Assembly: GCF_000018605.1 (NCBI RefSeq)
Contig: NC_010003.1
Coordinates: 844,501-908,500, forward strand
Source of the DNA: Petrotoga mobilis SJ95
GTDB lineage: Bacteria > Thermotogota > Thermotogae > Petrotogales > Petrotogaceae
Length of the DNA stretch: 64,000 bases
Direction: 5' to 3'
Part shown: positions 1 to 9,132 of the stretch, in pieces
Layout: each line of letters opens with the position of its first letter
Position numbering within the stretch: position 1 is the first letter of the stretch
The notes under the pieces: generated by a model
Told to the model about the DNA's origin: nothing
What the model saw: only the letters and a program-made list of their open reading frames with translations
Databases searched by the model: none
Translations under genes and position numbers: made by a program

Positions 1-1826
1 ATCTTTTTTTCAAGTTCTTTAAACGGATAATCTAACTTGACCGAATTTAAATATCCCACAATGTTTCCTCCTGTGGAAACGAAATCAATAGGGCTTTCAA
101 AAAAAGAAACATTTTCTTGTATACTTTTTAAACTCAGATAAACATAAACCTCTTCGCTTTGACCATAATAAAGTAAAGAAGTGGCTATCTCTCTTGCCAA
201 GGGGACAGCAGTGTAAGAAGATAAAAGATCTTCCCCTTTAACCATACTGGTTAACACCTCGCTACCTGTGTATCCAACAAACCAAGCTGATAAATCAGAA
301 GTTCCCGTTTTACCATGTAAATCCAAATCTAAGACGTTTGCTCTTTGCCCTGTCCCTTCCAGCACGACTTTTCTCATCAAAGTATTCATTGTGGCATATG
401 AATCATTGGAAAGACCTTCAATTTTTCTTTCAACATTTGGATATCTTTTATATATTAAATTCCCTTTCTTATCGTAAACTTCTGAAATTATGTAAGTCGA
501 GGGAATAATACCGTAATTTGGGAAGATTGAATAAGCTTTTGTGAACTCGTATGGACTTGTCTCTAAAGTTCCCAACGCTAAAGTTAAATCATTCGGATAT
601 TTACCTTGAACTCCTACTACATTTGAAAGAAAATTTTTAATAGTTTCTATAGACCTTTGAGGAGATATATCTATATGAGAAGCGAGGTAGATCGATGGAA
701 TGTTTATAGAATCGACTAACGCTTCTTCTAAAGTGACCGTTCCTCTATATGTTTTATCAAAGTTTTCTGGAGCCCAATCACCAAATTTCATAGGCTGATC
801 GGGAAGTGTTGTATTTTTATCATAACCATTTTCCAAAGCCAAAAGATAATAAAATGGTTTAATAGCAGAACCAACCTGTTGTTGGGAATAGAAAACATCG
901 TATTCCCCACCCCAAAAACTTAATATCTCACCTGTTTTGTTGTTGATAACAATTGCAGACGTTGATGAGTCTACAGTAACAGTATCAAATAGATTCTTAT
1001 TAAAGGTGGTTTTTATAGTATAACCACCACCTTTTAAACCTATATCTTCTTCCTCTGCTTTTATTCTATAAATTAAATTTAAATACCTTTCATCGTAGGT
1101 CTGAGGGTAAAAAACCATCTTTTCTATTTTTTCCTTAATGACCTCTTTTTCTTCTATTACGAAATTATTAGGCAAGGAATTTAAAACTATCATCCCCTGA
1201 TTTTTAGCTCTTTCTGGGTATTTATAGGGATTGTAAACTTCTGGTCCGTTTATGATCCCTATTAAAACTAGCATCTCTTCATAACTTAAATTTTGTAGCT
1301 CTTTTCCGTAATATCTTTCTGCTGCAGCCCCAAATCCTGAAATGTCGTTCCCCAAATAAATACTGTTCATATAAGCTTCCAAAATTTCTTCTTTAGTATA
1401 AGACCGTTCCAGAAAAAAAGCAAGCATAATATCCATTATTTTTCTCTTAATAGTTCTTTCATTTGTGAGATAAACAGTTTTGGCAAGCTGTTGAGTCAGG
1501 GTGCTCCCACCTTGGACTATAGAAAAGTTCTTTATGTTTGTTAATGCTGCTCTGGTTAAAGACTTAACATTGATTCCATTATGTTCGTAAAACTCCCTAT
1601 CTTCCGTCCACAAAAGGAAGTATATTAATTCTGGAGGCATCTCGTCTAACTTAACATACTTGTATTTTGTAGAAAGTATTTGTTCTCCATTATCGAATAG
1701 ATAAGTGTTGTACTTTGGATCAACAAGAAAAATAGATGTAGAATCGTTGTAATAATCGTATACATAGAAGAATAAAGCTAAAAAAATTACCATTCCGGTA
1801 AAAAAGCCTATAATGAAACTCTTTAT
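1..1826 (-). CDS. Class A penicillin-binding protein (PBP1A family), C-terminus beyond window
   Basis: Bifunctional peptidoglycan synthase: glycan polymerisation plus peptide cross-linking, anchored in the inner membrane and acting outside it. About 608 residues are visible before the gene runs off the left edge. One N-terminal membrane helix (about residues 4-24) is followed by a GT51 transglycosylase domain with EDREFYEHNG (catalytic Glu ~75) and GGSTLTQQLAKT (~106-117). The transpeptidase domain shows SAIK (Ser ~320), SIN (~373) and KTGTS (~506). The SD GGAGGTG (1834-1840) sits 7 nt upstream of an in-frame ATA; there is no ATG, GTG or TTG at proper spacing. The first downstream ATG would cut the membrane helix in half, so I place the start at ATA 1826. 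The 5' leader carries a dispersed repeat. Family assignment is very secure; the start is less so. Confidence 0.93.
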   Translation of the reverse strand, partial: MKSFIIGFFTGMVIFLALFFYVYDYYNDSTSIFLVDPKYNTYLFDNGEQILSTKYKYVKLDEMPPELIYFLLWTEDREFYEHNGINVKSLTRAALTNIKNFSIVQGGSTLTQQLAKTVYLTNERTIKRKIMDIMLAFFLERSYTKEEILEAYMNSIYLGNDISGFGAAAERYYGKELQNLSYEEMLVLIGIINGPEVYNPYKYPERAKNQGMIVLNSLPNNFVIEEKEVIKEKIEKMVFYPQTYDERYLNLIYRIKAEEEDIGLKGGGYTIKTTFNKNLFDTVTVDSSTSAIVINNKTGEILSFWGGEYDVFYSQQQVGSAIKPFYYLLALENGYDKNTTLPDQPMKFGDWAPENFDKTYRGTVTLEEALVDSINIPSIYLASHIDISPQRSIETIKNFLSNVVGVQGKYPNDLTLALGTLETSPYEFTKAYSIFPNYGIIPSTYIISEVYDKKGNLIYKRYPNVERKIEGLSNDSYATMNTLMRKVVLEGTGQRANVLDLDLHGKTGTSDLSAWFVGYTGSEVLTSMVKGEDLLSSYTAVPLAREIATSLLYYGQSEEVYVYLSLKSIQENVSFFESPIDFVSTGGNIVGYLNSVKLDYPFKELEKK

Positions 1827-1848
1827 AAAAAAACACCTCCACTTGTTT

Positions 1849-1985
1849 GCAGCCTTATGCAAAAAGTTTTTTGCTGCTTTATGCAAAATGGTTCTTTATA
1901 ATGCCTTAGAACTAACTTCCAAATTCTCATTTGCGAAGCAAATGATGTACGGGGACCTTAAGGGGGTCACCCCTTAACGTTTAAG
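1849..1985 (-). repeat. Dispersed modular intergenic repeat, copy 1
   Basis: Read on the minus strand this copy has a TTAAGGGG/CCCCTTAA hairpin (1958-1977, loop GTCA on the plus strand), then ATTTGC-TTC-GCAAAT, then one full and one partial AAATGAGAATTTGGAA... unit ending in TTTTGCATAAAGCAGC-like sequence. The same blocks recur at 5983-6290 and 62870-63295. It lies directly in front of the SD of the penicillin-binding protein gene, so it would be in that gene's 5' leader. No protein-coding signal is seen. Confidence 0.8.
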
Positions 1986-2187
1986 GATATCATACCATAT
2001 TTTGATTTATATTTTTTGAAAATTTTAGTAATTAATTATATTATAAAAAATATTTTGCTTGTTTTTCCAAATAAAAAATGTTAAAATAATGATGAAAGAA
2101 TTTATAAGTACAACAAATTTCTCATAAAAGTTAAAAAATAGCAATTAAATTGATAAAAAACAAAAATGCTTATGTAATCCTTAAAAG

Positions 2188-2193
2188 TATAAT
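2188..2193 (+). promoter_or_regulatory. Possible -10 box for the yebC-family gene
   Basis: TATAAT lies 80 bp upstream of the chosen start of the YebC-family gene, in the A+T-rich part (1986-2273) of the intergenic gap. No convincing -35 hexamer is at 16-18 bp. Apart from this and the repeat at 1849-1985 I see nothing else in the gap. Confidence 0.3.
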
Positions 2194-2273
2194 AGTTTTT
2201 GTCAAAAATTTAATTGGCTCAAGGAACCGCAATAAAAATAATTTATTCATTGTTTGTGAGGAGGTTGAATATT

Positions 2274-3029
2274 ATGTCAGGACATAATAAATGGGCAAAT
2301 ATTAAACACAGAAAGGGCGCACAAGATGCAAAAAGATCCCAAATGTTTACGAAACTCATCAGAGAGCTTACAATAGCTGCTAGAGAAGGCGGAGGAGATC
2401 CAGAATCTAATCCACGCTTAAGAACCGCAGTAGAAAACGCCAAAGCAGCTAACATGCCTAAAGACAAGATCGAATCAGCTATAAAAAAAGGAACCGGCGA
2501 ATTAGAGGGTGAAGAACTCACCGAAATAATGTACGAGGCATACGGTCCAGGCGGAGTTGCACTCCTAATTTCAGTTGTAACCGATAACAAGAATCGAACT
2601 GCTCAAGAAGTTCGCCATGTCCTTTCAAAATGGGGAGGAGCTTTGGCAGAATCAGGTTCTGTTTCATGGAATTTCGAACGAAAAGGACTAATAACCATCC
2701 CCAAAGAAGAAGTTGAAGATATTGACGAGCTAATGTTACTTGCGGTTGAAGCTGGCGCAGAAGATTTAGATGAAAACACCGATCCTTTAGAAATTATAAC
2801 CGCCCCGGAAAATCTGACTCAGGTGAGAAATGCTTTAAAAGAAGCAGGTTATACCGTCTCTGAAAAATTAACCTTTTTGCCTAAAACAACCGTTAAGCTT
2901 TCTGATGAAGACGCTGAAAAGTTATTAAAATTGTTAAACGCCTTGGATGATATGGATGACGTCCAAGAAGTATTCGGAAATTACGAGATCGACGATGAAG
3001 TAATGGAAAGACTTGCTGCAAATATTTAA
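2274..3029 (+). CDS. YebC/PmpR/TACO1-family regulator
   Basis: 251-residue protein of the YebC/TACO1 family, whose members act as transcriptional regulators or as translation factors that help ribosomes through proline-rich stretches. The N-terminal signature [19 protein letters not shown] and the motif [18 protein letters not shown] are typical, and the length matches the family (~240-250). The ATG at 2274 follows the SD GAGGAGG; an upstream in-frame start at 2214 would add 20 residues unlike the family N-terminus and has no SD, so it is rejected. A strong terminator follows immediately, so this is probably a single-gene unit. The exact role (regulator or translation factor) cannot be decided here. 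Confidence 0.93.
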   Translation: MSGHNKWANIKHRKGAQDAKRSQMFTKLIRELTIAAREGGGDPESNPRLRTAVENAKAANMPKDKIESAIKKGTGELEGEELTEIMYEAYGPGGVALLISVVTDNKNRTAQEVRHVLSKWGGALAESGSVSWNFERKGLITIPKEEVEDIDELMLLAVEAGAEDLDENTDPLEIITAPENLTQVRNALKEAGYTVSEKLTFLPKTTVKLSDEDAEKLLKLLNALDDMDDVQEVFGNYEIDDEVMERLAANI

Positions 3030-3037
3030 GAGCCCAT

Positions 3038-3065
3038 AAATGGGGACGAAAGTCCCCATTTTAAA
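3038..3065 (+). terminator. Rho-independent terminator after the YebC-family gene
   Basis: Perfect 10-bp stem AAATGGGGAC / GTCCCCATTT with a GAAA tetraloop, followed by a short T-run, 8 nt after the stop codon. Confidence 0.85.
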
Positions 3066-3100
3066 TTATTTGGTAATTATTTGGGAAAGGATAATTGCAA

Positions 3101-3868
3101 ATGAAAAGATTTCCATTAGTACTTATATTAATTACATTAATATTCTCCACCTTGAATTTTGCCTCTAGTCCCTCTAAGGTGCTTTTTCTAAGTGATTTTA
3201 CTCACTCTTTAAAAAACGAATTAATTTTTGATTTAAAGTTTGAAGATATTTACCAAACTAGGTTTAGTTTTGACTTTGAATCTTTAGAAAACGAAGTTAA
3301 ATTATCGAACGTAGATAACGTAATTAATTATTTCAAATTTGATCAAGCAGGCTTCGAATTTTCGTATAGAAATCCCGGAAATAGAAACGATCCATACTTT
3401 TTAACAGACAGTTTTGATAGTTTTAGCATGGTTTTGGATGATTATTTTGTACTAACCTTCAACGATTTGAAAATTGGGATTATCTTTAAAGAATCCCTTT
3501 TTAACATGTCCTTTTGGACTGAGGTTACAGACCTTTCTCAATCAAAAGTTGCCATGACTTTAGCAACCCCAAACAACTTGGGCATATCTCTAGGATTTGA
3601 AGATATTATGAAGTATTATTTTAGAGCCGGAGATTTACTTTTTTCTTTAGATGATAATGCCCTTGACTCTGTTTATATTTTGAACCAAGATTTTTTATTG
3701 GAGTACAATGCAAGCACCCAATCTCTTTGGGTTGATTCGATATATTTCGATAAAAATGATGAAAATTTCTATTTTCGAATACCTGTTACCAGAAATTTAT
3801 TTTTGACTTATTCCAATCTTGGAATAGGAGTTTCTTTCTATGTAGAACTTTTAGGTGAAAACAACTAA
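3101..3868 (+). CDS. Secreted or envelope protein of unknown function
   Basis: I do not recognise a family. The ~255-residue product starts with a clear signal peptide (MKRFPLVLILITLIFSTL, then NFASS), so it is exported. The remainder is rich in alternating Phe, Asp, Asn and Ser with no further membrane helix, consistent with a β-rich periplasmic or outer-sheath protein. GGAAAGG lies 10 nt before ATG 3101 and 4 nt before an in-frame TTG at 3095; either could be used, with two residues' difference. It sits 15 nt upstream of cheR on the same strand and may be co-transcribed with it, but nothing in the sequence shows a chemotaxis role. Confidence 0.7.
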   Translation: MKRFPLVLILITLIFSTLNFASSPSKVLFLSDFTHSLKNELIFDLKFEDIYQTRFSFDFESLENEVKLSNVDNVINYFKFDQAGFEFSYRNPGNRNDPYFLTDSFDSFSMVLDDYFVLTFNDLKIGIIFKESLFNMSFWTEVTDLSQSKVAMTLATPNNLGISLGFEDIMKYYFRAGDLLFSLDDNALDSVYILNQDFLLEYNASTQSLWVDSIYFDKNDENFYFRIPVTRNLFLTYSNLGIGVSFYVELLGENN

Positions 3869-3883
3869 ATTTGGAGGAAAAAG

Positions 3884-4693
3884 ATGTCAGAATTTTATTC
3901 TTCCCCTTTTGATGACGAAGACTATAAATTATTCTTGAAAAAGTTGGTAACCCATTTCAATCTAGATCTTTCTGGATACAAACAACACAGAGTAAGACGG
4001 AGAACGGATATATTACTCAAAAAATATGGTGTCAATTCGTATTCGGAGTATCTAGAATTATTACAGAAAAATAAGGACAAATGGCTCGAATTTTTAGATA
4101 AGCTCACGATCAATGTCACGGAATTTTTTAGGAACCCAGAGAAGTGGGAATATTTAAAACAAGAAATAATACCCGAATTCATTAAAAACTACAAGCCGAA
4201 GATAAAACTCTGGAGTGCAGGTTGTTCTACCGGGGAGGAACCGTACACCCTTGCTATCGTGTTAAATGAATTAGGTATCTCTGGCAAATCAACAATTATC
4301 GCTTCAGATTTTGATGAAGGTGCTTTAAAGCAAGCCAAACGTGGCATATATAATGAAAAAAGTTTAATAAACTTAAACGATGAATACAAAAGAAAGTACT
4401 TCACAAAAATAGGAGAAGATAAATACGAAATAAAAGATTCCATCAAAAATAACGTTACTTTCAATAAAATAAACCTTCTATTTGACGAATTTGAAAAGAA
4501 TTTTGATTTAATTATATGTAGAAATGTTGTCATATACTTTGACAACGACGCTAAAGAAAAATTATACAAGAAATTTTATGATGCTTTGAATCCTGGCGGA
4601 GTATTATTTGTTGGTTCCACGGAAAGAATTTTCAATCATAAAGCCTTTGGTTTTACTTCCATTGCCCCTTTTTTTTACAAAAAAATTATCTAG
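3884..4693 (+). CDS. cheR: Chemotaxis protein methyltransferase CheR
   Basis: SAM-dependent methyltransferase that methylates glutamates on chemoreceptors during adaptation; cytoplasmic. The 269 residues match the usual CheR length. An N-terminal helical domain (LDLSGYKQHRVRRRTDILLKKYG, about residues 29-51) precedes the catalytic domain with the SAM loop LWSAGCSTGEEPYTLAI, the TEFFRNP segment and LIICRNVVIYFD. SD GGAGGAAAAAG-ATG is strong. It stands apart from other che genes; the only chemoreceptor in the window is at 38645-40648 on the other strand. Confidence 0.95.
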   Translation: MSEFYSSPFDDEDYKLFLKKLVTHFNLDLSGYKQHRVRRRTDILLKKYGVNSYSEYLELLQKNKDKWLEFLDKLTINVTEFFRNPEKWEYLKQEIIPEFIKNYKPKIKLWSAGCSTGEEPYTLAIVLNELGISGKSTIIASDFDEGALKQAKRGIYNEKSLINLNDEYKRKYFTKIGEDKYEIKDSIKNNVTFNKINLLFDEFEKNFDLIICRNVVIYFDNDAKEKLYKKFYDALNPGGVLFVGSTERIFNHKAFGFTSIAPFFYKKII

Positions 4694-4696
4694 TTA

Positions 4697-4845
4697 AGGG
4701 GCGCTAGCAAAGACTAGGCAGAGCTTACAAGAAAACTGTTCAAACAATTAACTCACAAAAAAGACCCTGCCTTTAAAAGGGTCACAGGGCGGAGCCCTCC
4801 CCCACCCTTTCTGGGCTAGGGACCGGAGGTCCCTTCTTTGAATAA
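4697..4845. repeat. Hairpin-rich intergenic block with dispersed-repeat elements
   Basis: The gap after cheR starts with the repeat word AAGGGGCGCTA, also found at 33598, 51985 and 62870. It holds three consecutive hairpins: GACCC...GGGTC, AGGGC-GGA-GCCCT, and GGGACC-GGA-GGTCCC followed by TTCTTT (4819-4839). The last looks like a terminator for cheR and its sequence recurs after the gene ending at 51857. No open reading frame with an SD is present. Confidence 0.6.
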
Positions 4846-4926
4846 GCGAAAACGGGGTCTAAGATACGCTAGCACTTGTTTTAGAATCGTTAAAATCATT
4901 AAAATCTTAGGTCGAGGAGGAAGCAA

Positions 4927-5976
4927 ATGAAAAACATAAAAACTATGACAATGGAATGGACAGGTAACAGTCTAATTTTGATAGATCAGAGGTATTTACC
5001 TATTGAAGAAAAGTATGTAGAATGTCAGAATTATTTGGATGTTGCCAATTCAATAAAAGACATGGTAGTAAGAGGAGCTCCTGCTATAGGAGCAACCGCA
5101 GCATTTGGCTTTGTTTTAGGGGCAAAAGAGTTTTCCTATCTTTCTGACAAGAATCTTTTTTCAAACAAATTAGAAGAAGTAAAAAACAGTTTATCTAAAA
5201 CTCGCCCCACTGCCGTAAACTTATTTTGGGCGTTGAACAGGATGGATAAAATTTTAAAAGATAATCTTCCCACAAAAGAAATAAATGACCTTGTCACCAT
5301 ATTAGAAGAAGAAGCACTGAAAATCGCCTACGAAGATATTGAAATAAATAAACAGATCGGCAAGAACGGAGAAGCTTTGTTAAACGACGGTGACACCGTT
5401 TTGACGCATTGCAATGCAGGAGCATTAGCAACTGTTGATTATGGAACCGCTTTAGGGGTTATTAGAGCGGCAGTAGAAAATGGTAAAGATATCCAGGTCT
5501 ATGCAGATGAAACCAGACCATACCTTCAAGGGGCTAGATTAACGGTTTGGGAATTGGTTAAAAGTGGTATCAAAACTACACTAATTACAGACAACATGGC
5601 AGGTTGGGTAATGAAACAAGGAAAAATAAATGCTGTGATAGTAGGAGCCGATAGAATCGCACGTAATGGGGATGTTGCTAATAAAATTGGAACGTATTCT
5701 GTAGCCGTTCTTGCAAAAAGGCACGGCATTCCTTTTTATGTTGCTGCTCCACTTTCTACTATAGACATAGAAACAAAAAATGGGGAAGGTATTCCCATCG
5801 AAGAAAGGAACCATAATGAGGTCAGATTTTGCCACAAAACTCGTTTAGTAACAGACGATGTAAATATATACAACCCTGCTTTTGATGTAACTCCAAATGA
5901 ATTAGTTACAGCGATAATTACCGAAAAGATGGTCATAAGACCACCTTATGAAATAAACATAGTGAAATTATTTTAG
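4927..5976 (+). CDS. mtnA: S-methyl-5-thioribose-1-phosphate isomerase MtnA
   Basis: Isomerises methylthioribose-1-phosphate to methylthioribulose-1-phosphate in methionine salvage; cytoplasmic eIF2B-like fold. 349 residues, the usual length. The catalytic cysteine is in THCNAGALATVDYGTALG (Cys162) and the catalytic aspartate in VGADRIARNGDVANKIGT (Asp242), matching the family's Cys/Asp pair. VVRGAPAIGATAA (~48-60) is the substrate-binding loop. SD GAGGAGG-AAGCAA-ATG is strong. No other methionine-salvage gene is adjacent. The related ribose-1,5-bisphosphate isomerases are less likely because the MtnA motifs are complete. Confidence 0.93.
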   Translation: MKNIKTMTMEWTGNSLILIDQRYLPIEEKYVECQNYLDVANSIKDMVVRGAPAIGATAAFGFVLGAKEFSYLSDKNLFSNKLEEVKNSLSKTRPTAVNLFWALNRMDKILKDNLPTKEINDLVTILEEEALKIAYEDIEINKQIGKNGEALLNDGDTVLTHCNAGALATVDYGTALGVIRAAVENGKDIQVYADETRPYLQGARLTVWELVKSGIKTTLITDNMAGWVMKQGKINAVIVGADRIARNGDVANKIGTYSVAVLAKRHGIPFYVAAPLSTIDIETKNGEGIPIEERNHNEVRFCHKTRLVTDDVNIYNPAFDVTPNELVTAIITEKMVIRPPYEINIVKLF

Positions 5977-5982
5977 CTTGCC

Positions 5983-6290
5983 CTTTTGCAGCTTTGTGCA
6001 AAAAGATTTTTGCTGCTTCGTGCAAAACGTCTTTTTGCAATTGTTTTAGAATAATTTCCATACCCTCATTTGCTTCGCAAACGACGTATGCAAATGATGT
6101 TTTTTGTTGCTTTATGCAAAATGGTTCTTTATAATGCTTTAGAAGTAACATCCTAATTTTCATTTGCGGAGCTTTTGCGGCCCTATGCAAAACGCTTTGT
6201 TCATAATGCCTTTGAAATAATTTCCAAATTCTCATTTGCGAAGCAAATGATGCACGGGGATCTTAAGGGGTTTACCCCTTAACGCTTGGA
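5983..6290 (-). repeat. Dispersed modular intergenic repeat, copy 2 (about three units)
   Basis: On the minus strand this region reads as the TTAAGGGG-TAAA-type hairpin (6263-6282), the ATTTGC-TTC-GCAAAT element, then three degenerate units that begin AAATGAGAATTTGG and end TTTTGCATAAAGC-GCAAAA. One long minus-strand frame happens to run through it, but it has no SD and its peptide is just the unit translated repeatedly, so I do not call it a gene. The hairpin end touches the SD of the downstream plus-strand phosphoesterase gene. Confidence 0.8.
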
Positions 6291-6301
6291 GGTGGATACC
6301 T

Positions 6302-6769
6302 TTGAAAATACTTGTAATTAGCGATCTACATATTCCTATAAAATCAGACTTGAAAAGTCTTGACAAATTAAACTTTGGACTTTATGATCAAATATTCTTA
6401 CTCGGTGACATCGTGGATATCGAAGTACTGAATTACTTAGAAAATCAAAAGCCCATACTTCATGCTGTGTATGGAAATATGGACGATTTTTATATAAAAA
6501 ATCGACTCCCCGAAAAATTGTATTTAGAATTATTTGACAAAAAAATAGGTCTTATCCACGGTCATCAAACTGGTCGTGCAATACCTGAAAAACTGTTGAA
6601 ATATTTTAATAAAAAGATCGATTTGATGGTCTTTGGACATTCGCATTATCAAGAGAAACATGAAATAGAGGATACTTTGATATTGAATCCGGGGGCTTTT
6701 TGCGAAGGTGAGTATGCAGAAATAGAATTGAATGATAGTATCCTTGAAATCAAGTTACTGCATCTGTAA
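6302..6769 (+). CDS. YfcE/MJ0936-type metallophosphoesterase
   Basis: Small cytoplasmic metal-dependent phosphodiesterase of the YfcE/MJ0936 family; natural substrate unknown. All metal-binding motifs are present in 155 residues: ISDLHIP (D-x-H), LGDIVD (GD), YGNMDD (GN-D), IHGHQTG (GH) and VFGHSHYQ (GHSH), and the usual LILNPGA segment follows. The start is TTG 6302, 7 nt after GGAGGTGG; no ATG is available near the SD. It converges with the minus-strand operon ending at 6782, only 12 nt away. Confidence 0.9.
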   Translation: MKILVISDLHIPIKSDLKSLDKLNFGLYDQIFLLGDIVDIEVLNYLENQKPILHAVYGNMDDFYIKNRLPEKLYLELFDKKIGLIHGHQTGRAIPEKLLKYFNKKIDLMVFGHSHYQEKHEIEDTLILNPGAFCEGEYAEIELNDSILEIKLLHL

Positions 6770-6781
6770 TTTTACGATAAG

Positions 6782-7918
6782 CTAATCAATATATTTTAGG
6801 TATCTTTCGTTTATGCTATTATCTTCTATGATATTCGAATAGACTTTTGCAAAGTTTCTTAAACTGATATAATTATTTTTATCGTCTATTCTGTACAGAC
6901 CTGTTTTTAAAAGACGATTATTGATTTTAATATCACTTAAGGAATTGTAGATGTATCCGAAAATTTTCACATTACTTTCCAAAGATTGATTAATCTTGTA
7001 TAAATTATTAACTAAATAACGGCTTTTTAAACTATCGTCCTCAACAGTTGATATATTCTCAGTTATTAGAAAAGGCAGGTAATATTTATAAGAAAATCTT
7101 TTTATTACTTCATCAAGATCAATGTTATTCTTCTCTTTTGAAAGTTCTTTTATTAAAGAAGTATATTCTTCTGAATTTGAAGTTAAATCATTGAAATCTA
7201 TCCCGATAAAATCTATTTCAGACTTTTTAAAAGCCATGTTTTCAAAAAAAGGGCTTTTCCCCTTAACAACTATATCGATAAAAGAAAAAACAAAATCTAA
7301 CTGTTCTTCTTCCTCGACATTGAATTCCTCACTTACCGATACTTTAGCGTAAGGGTTAATACTTTTTATAATACGAACACTCTTATCGTAAAAATTTAAA
7401 AGATTTTGAACCGTTTCATTTAATTCGGTCTTATCAACATCTGTACCTTTGAAAAATCTTCTTTTTAGGTATTTGGTTGTATGATTCAAAATAATGTAAT
7501 ATTGAACCTTGTATTTAAAAGAGGAGACAATCTTTTCTATAATTTCTATAAATTTCGAGATATTTTCTTCGTTTTCTATAGTATCAATAATTTCTTTTTG
7601 ATTGTACGAAAGAACATCAAAGTCGATGAGATTTACTATAGGTTCAATTTCCCTTTGACGTAGTTGTTCTATAAAATTATCATACATGGTGCAAGAATAA
7701 AAAGGATCAAGATACAACAAATCCCAATTTAAATTGAATCTAAAAGAGTTAATTTTCAAACTCTTCAAGAAGGATAATTGTTCGCTTAAGTCTTTTTCTG
7801 CATTTTCAAATATTCGTTGTTTCGTTTCTTCCCTTGAATTTTCCAAAAGAGGAAAGAAAGGGGAGTTTACTCCCCACAAAAACGCTTTCGGAAAATTTAC
7901 ATCTTCCACATAAAACAC
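6782..7918 (-). CDS. GH1-like β-glycosidase homologue, probably catalytically dead
   Basis: 378 residues with the outline of a family 1 glycoside hydrolase but shorter than the usual ~440-450. Recognisable landmarks in order: FPKAFLWGVNSP (9-20), INSFRFNLNW (56-65; compare xxYRFSISW), REIEPIVNL (89-97), the β-strand YYIILNHTTK (140-149) where active enzymes have TxNEP, IDFIGIDF (235-242), LITENIS (285-291; nucleophile Glu287 kept) and FGYIYNSLSDI (320-330) where active enzymes have YxxWSLxDNFEW. The acid/base Glu is replaced by His146 and the sugar-binding Trp/Glu segment is lost. It is the last gene of the MacAB-TolC-like operon, 5 nt after the permease, so a structural or ligand-sensing role linked to export is an inference. 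No signal peptide. Confidence 0.75.
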   Translation of the reverse strand: MFYVEDVNFPKAFLWGVNSPFFPLLENSREETKQRIFENAEKDLSEQLSFLKSLKINSFRFNLNWDLLYLDPFYSCTMYDNFIEQLRQREIEPIVNLIDFDVLSYNQKEIIDTIENEENISKFIEIIEKIVSSFKYKVQYYIILNHTTKYLKRRFFKGTDVDKTELNETVQNLLNFYDKSVRIIKSINPYAKVSVSEEFNVEEEEQLDFVFSFIDIVVKGKSPFFENMAFKKSEIDFIGIDFNDLTSNSEEYTSLIKELSKEKNNIDLDEVIKRFSYKYYLPFLITENISTVEDDSLKSRYLVNNLYKINQSLESNVKIFGYIYNSLSDIKINNRLLKTGLYRIDDKNNYISLRNFAKVYSNIIEDNSINERYLKYID

Positions 7919-7923
7919 CTTCT

Positions 7924-9132
7924 TTACTCGTATCTTAACGCTTCTATTGGACTCAACTTTGATGCCTGATTTGCTGGGTATATACCAAAGAATAGACCTA
8001 TTCCTGCAGATACCCCAAATGATAAAGCGATCGATTTCCAGGTAATAACCGCCGTTAATCCAAAAGCTCTACCAAAGTATGCTATCAAACCAGAAAGGAA
8101 CCCACCTAATATCATACCTATTATACCAGCTACGACCGTTAAAACTATACTCTCAACTAAAAATTCCATCAAAATCCTATGTCTTGTGGCTCCAATAGCC
8201 ATCTTTATACCTATCTCTCTGGTTCTTTCTTTAACGGTGACGAGCATAATATTCATTATTCCTATTCCACCTACAACTAAAGAAATTGCCGCTATTCCCA
8301 CAAGTATCACATTCATTATACCAGTTATTTGGTTTACAGCTTCTAAAATAGCATCTTGACTTAATATACTGTACTTATCAGAATCTCCAAATTTTCTATA
8401 AAGATAAAAATCGGTCCCCATAGTTGCCAACTGTGCAGAGTTTTCATCCACTGCTGATACAAAAATAGAACTCGTTCTTCCATTCATATGAAACAGCCTA
8501 TAATCTGCTACATTATGTGGGAGTATTATCATATCATCAACGTTAAACAACAATCTGCTGCCTGTTTTTTCCAAAACGCCAACTATTTCAAAAGAAACTT
8601 TTCTACTACCAGAATCTCCACTTTGAATAACATTGATTCGTTCACCAACAACATTTTGACTACCAAATAATTCATTAGCTATATTATAACCTATAACGGC
8701 AACTGAATTTAACTCTTCTTCATCAGTTTCCTCTAACCTTCTTCCAGAAGCAACCTCTAAATTCATTATATCAAAAAAACTAGTCATAACTCCAAATACC
8801 GATCCAGAAGTGGTTTCACCACCACTTTCCACGGTCAGATTCGAATTCAAAACACCCGTGGCATTCTTTACTTGTGGAACCATATTCTTGATGTTAATAG
8901 CATCCTGAAATTCAAGTGGCTGGGATGAAAATCTGGAATACACAGTTGAGTTAACCATAATGATGTTTGATCCAAGAGAAGAAACGGTATTGTTTATTTC
9001 TTGCCTTGCCCCATCACCTATGGCAATTATCGTCATTACCGCACCAACACCTATTATTATTCCCAACATTGAAAGAAACGTTCTCAACTTGTTAGAACGC
9101 AAAGATCTAAAGGTCTCTTTAAGTATTTCCAA
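7924..9132 (-). CDS. MacB-type ABC transporter permease
   Basis: 402-residue permease with the MacB_PCD plus FtsX layout: one N-terminal membrane helix after LRSNKLRTFLSMLGIIIGVGAV (~11-32), a large periplasmic domain (~40-280), then three membrane helices and the C-terminal YPANQASKLSPIEALRYE signature. It uses ATP hydrolysis by the partner ATPase to drive mechanotransmission to the periplasmic adaptor rather than forming a classical channel. The start is TTG 9132, 7 nt after GAGGTG, overlapping the ATPase gene by 14 nt. Substrate unknown: peptide, lipid or antibiotic export are all possible. Confidence 0.92.
   Translation of the reverse strand: MEILKETFRSLRSNKLRTFLSMLGIIIGVGAVMTIIAIGDGARQEINNTVSSLGSNIIMVNSTVYSRFSSQPLEFQDAINIKNMVPQVKNATGVLNSNLTVESGGETTSGSVFGVMTSFFDIMNLEVASGRRLEETDEEELNSVAVIGYNIANELFGSQNVVGERINVIQSGDSGSRKVSFEIVGVLEKTGSRLLFNVDDMIILPHNVADYRLFHMNGRTSSIFVSAVDENSAQLATMGTDFYLYRKFGDSDKYSILSQDAILEAVNQITGIMNVILVGIAAISLVVGGIGIMNIMLVTVKERTREIGIKMAIGATRHRILMEFLVESIVLTVVAGIIGMILGGFLSGLIAYFGRAFGLTAVITWKSIALSFGVSAGIGLFFGIYPANQASKLSPIEALRYE

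Noticed and set aside
268-477. 69-codon plus-strand frame opposite the penicillin-binding protein
   Set aside because: Antisense to a well-conserved transpeptidase domain; no SD.
2214-2273. Upstream extension of the YebC-family gene
   Set aside because: No SD before 2214, and the family N-terminus begins exactly at ATG 2274 after GAGGAGG.
5933-6235. 100-codon minus-strand frame
   Set aside because: It lies wholly in the dispersed repeat and the end of mtnA, has no SD, and its peptide simply repeats the translated unit. Kept as a repeat observation, not a gene.
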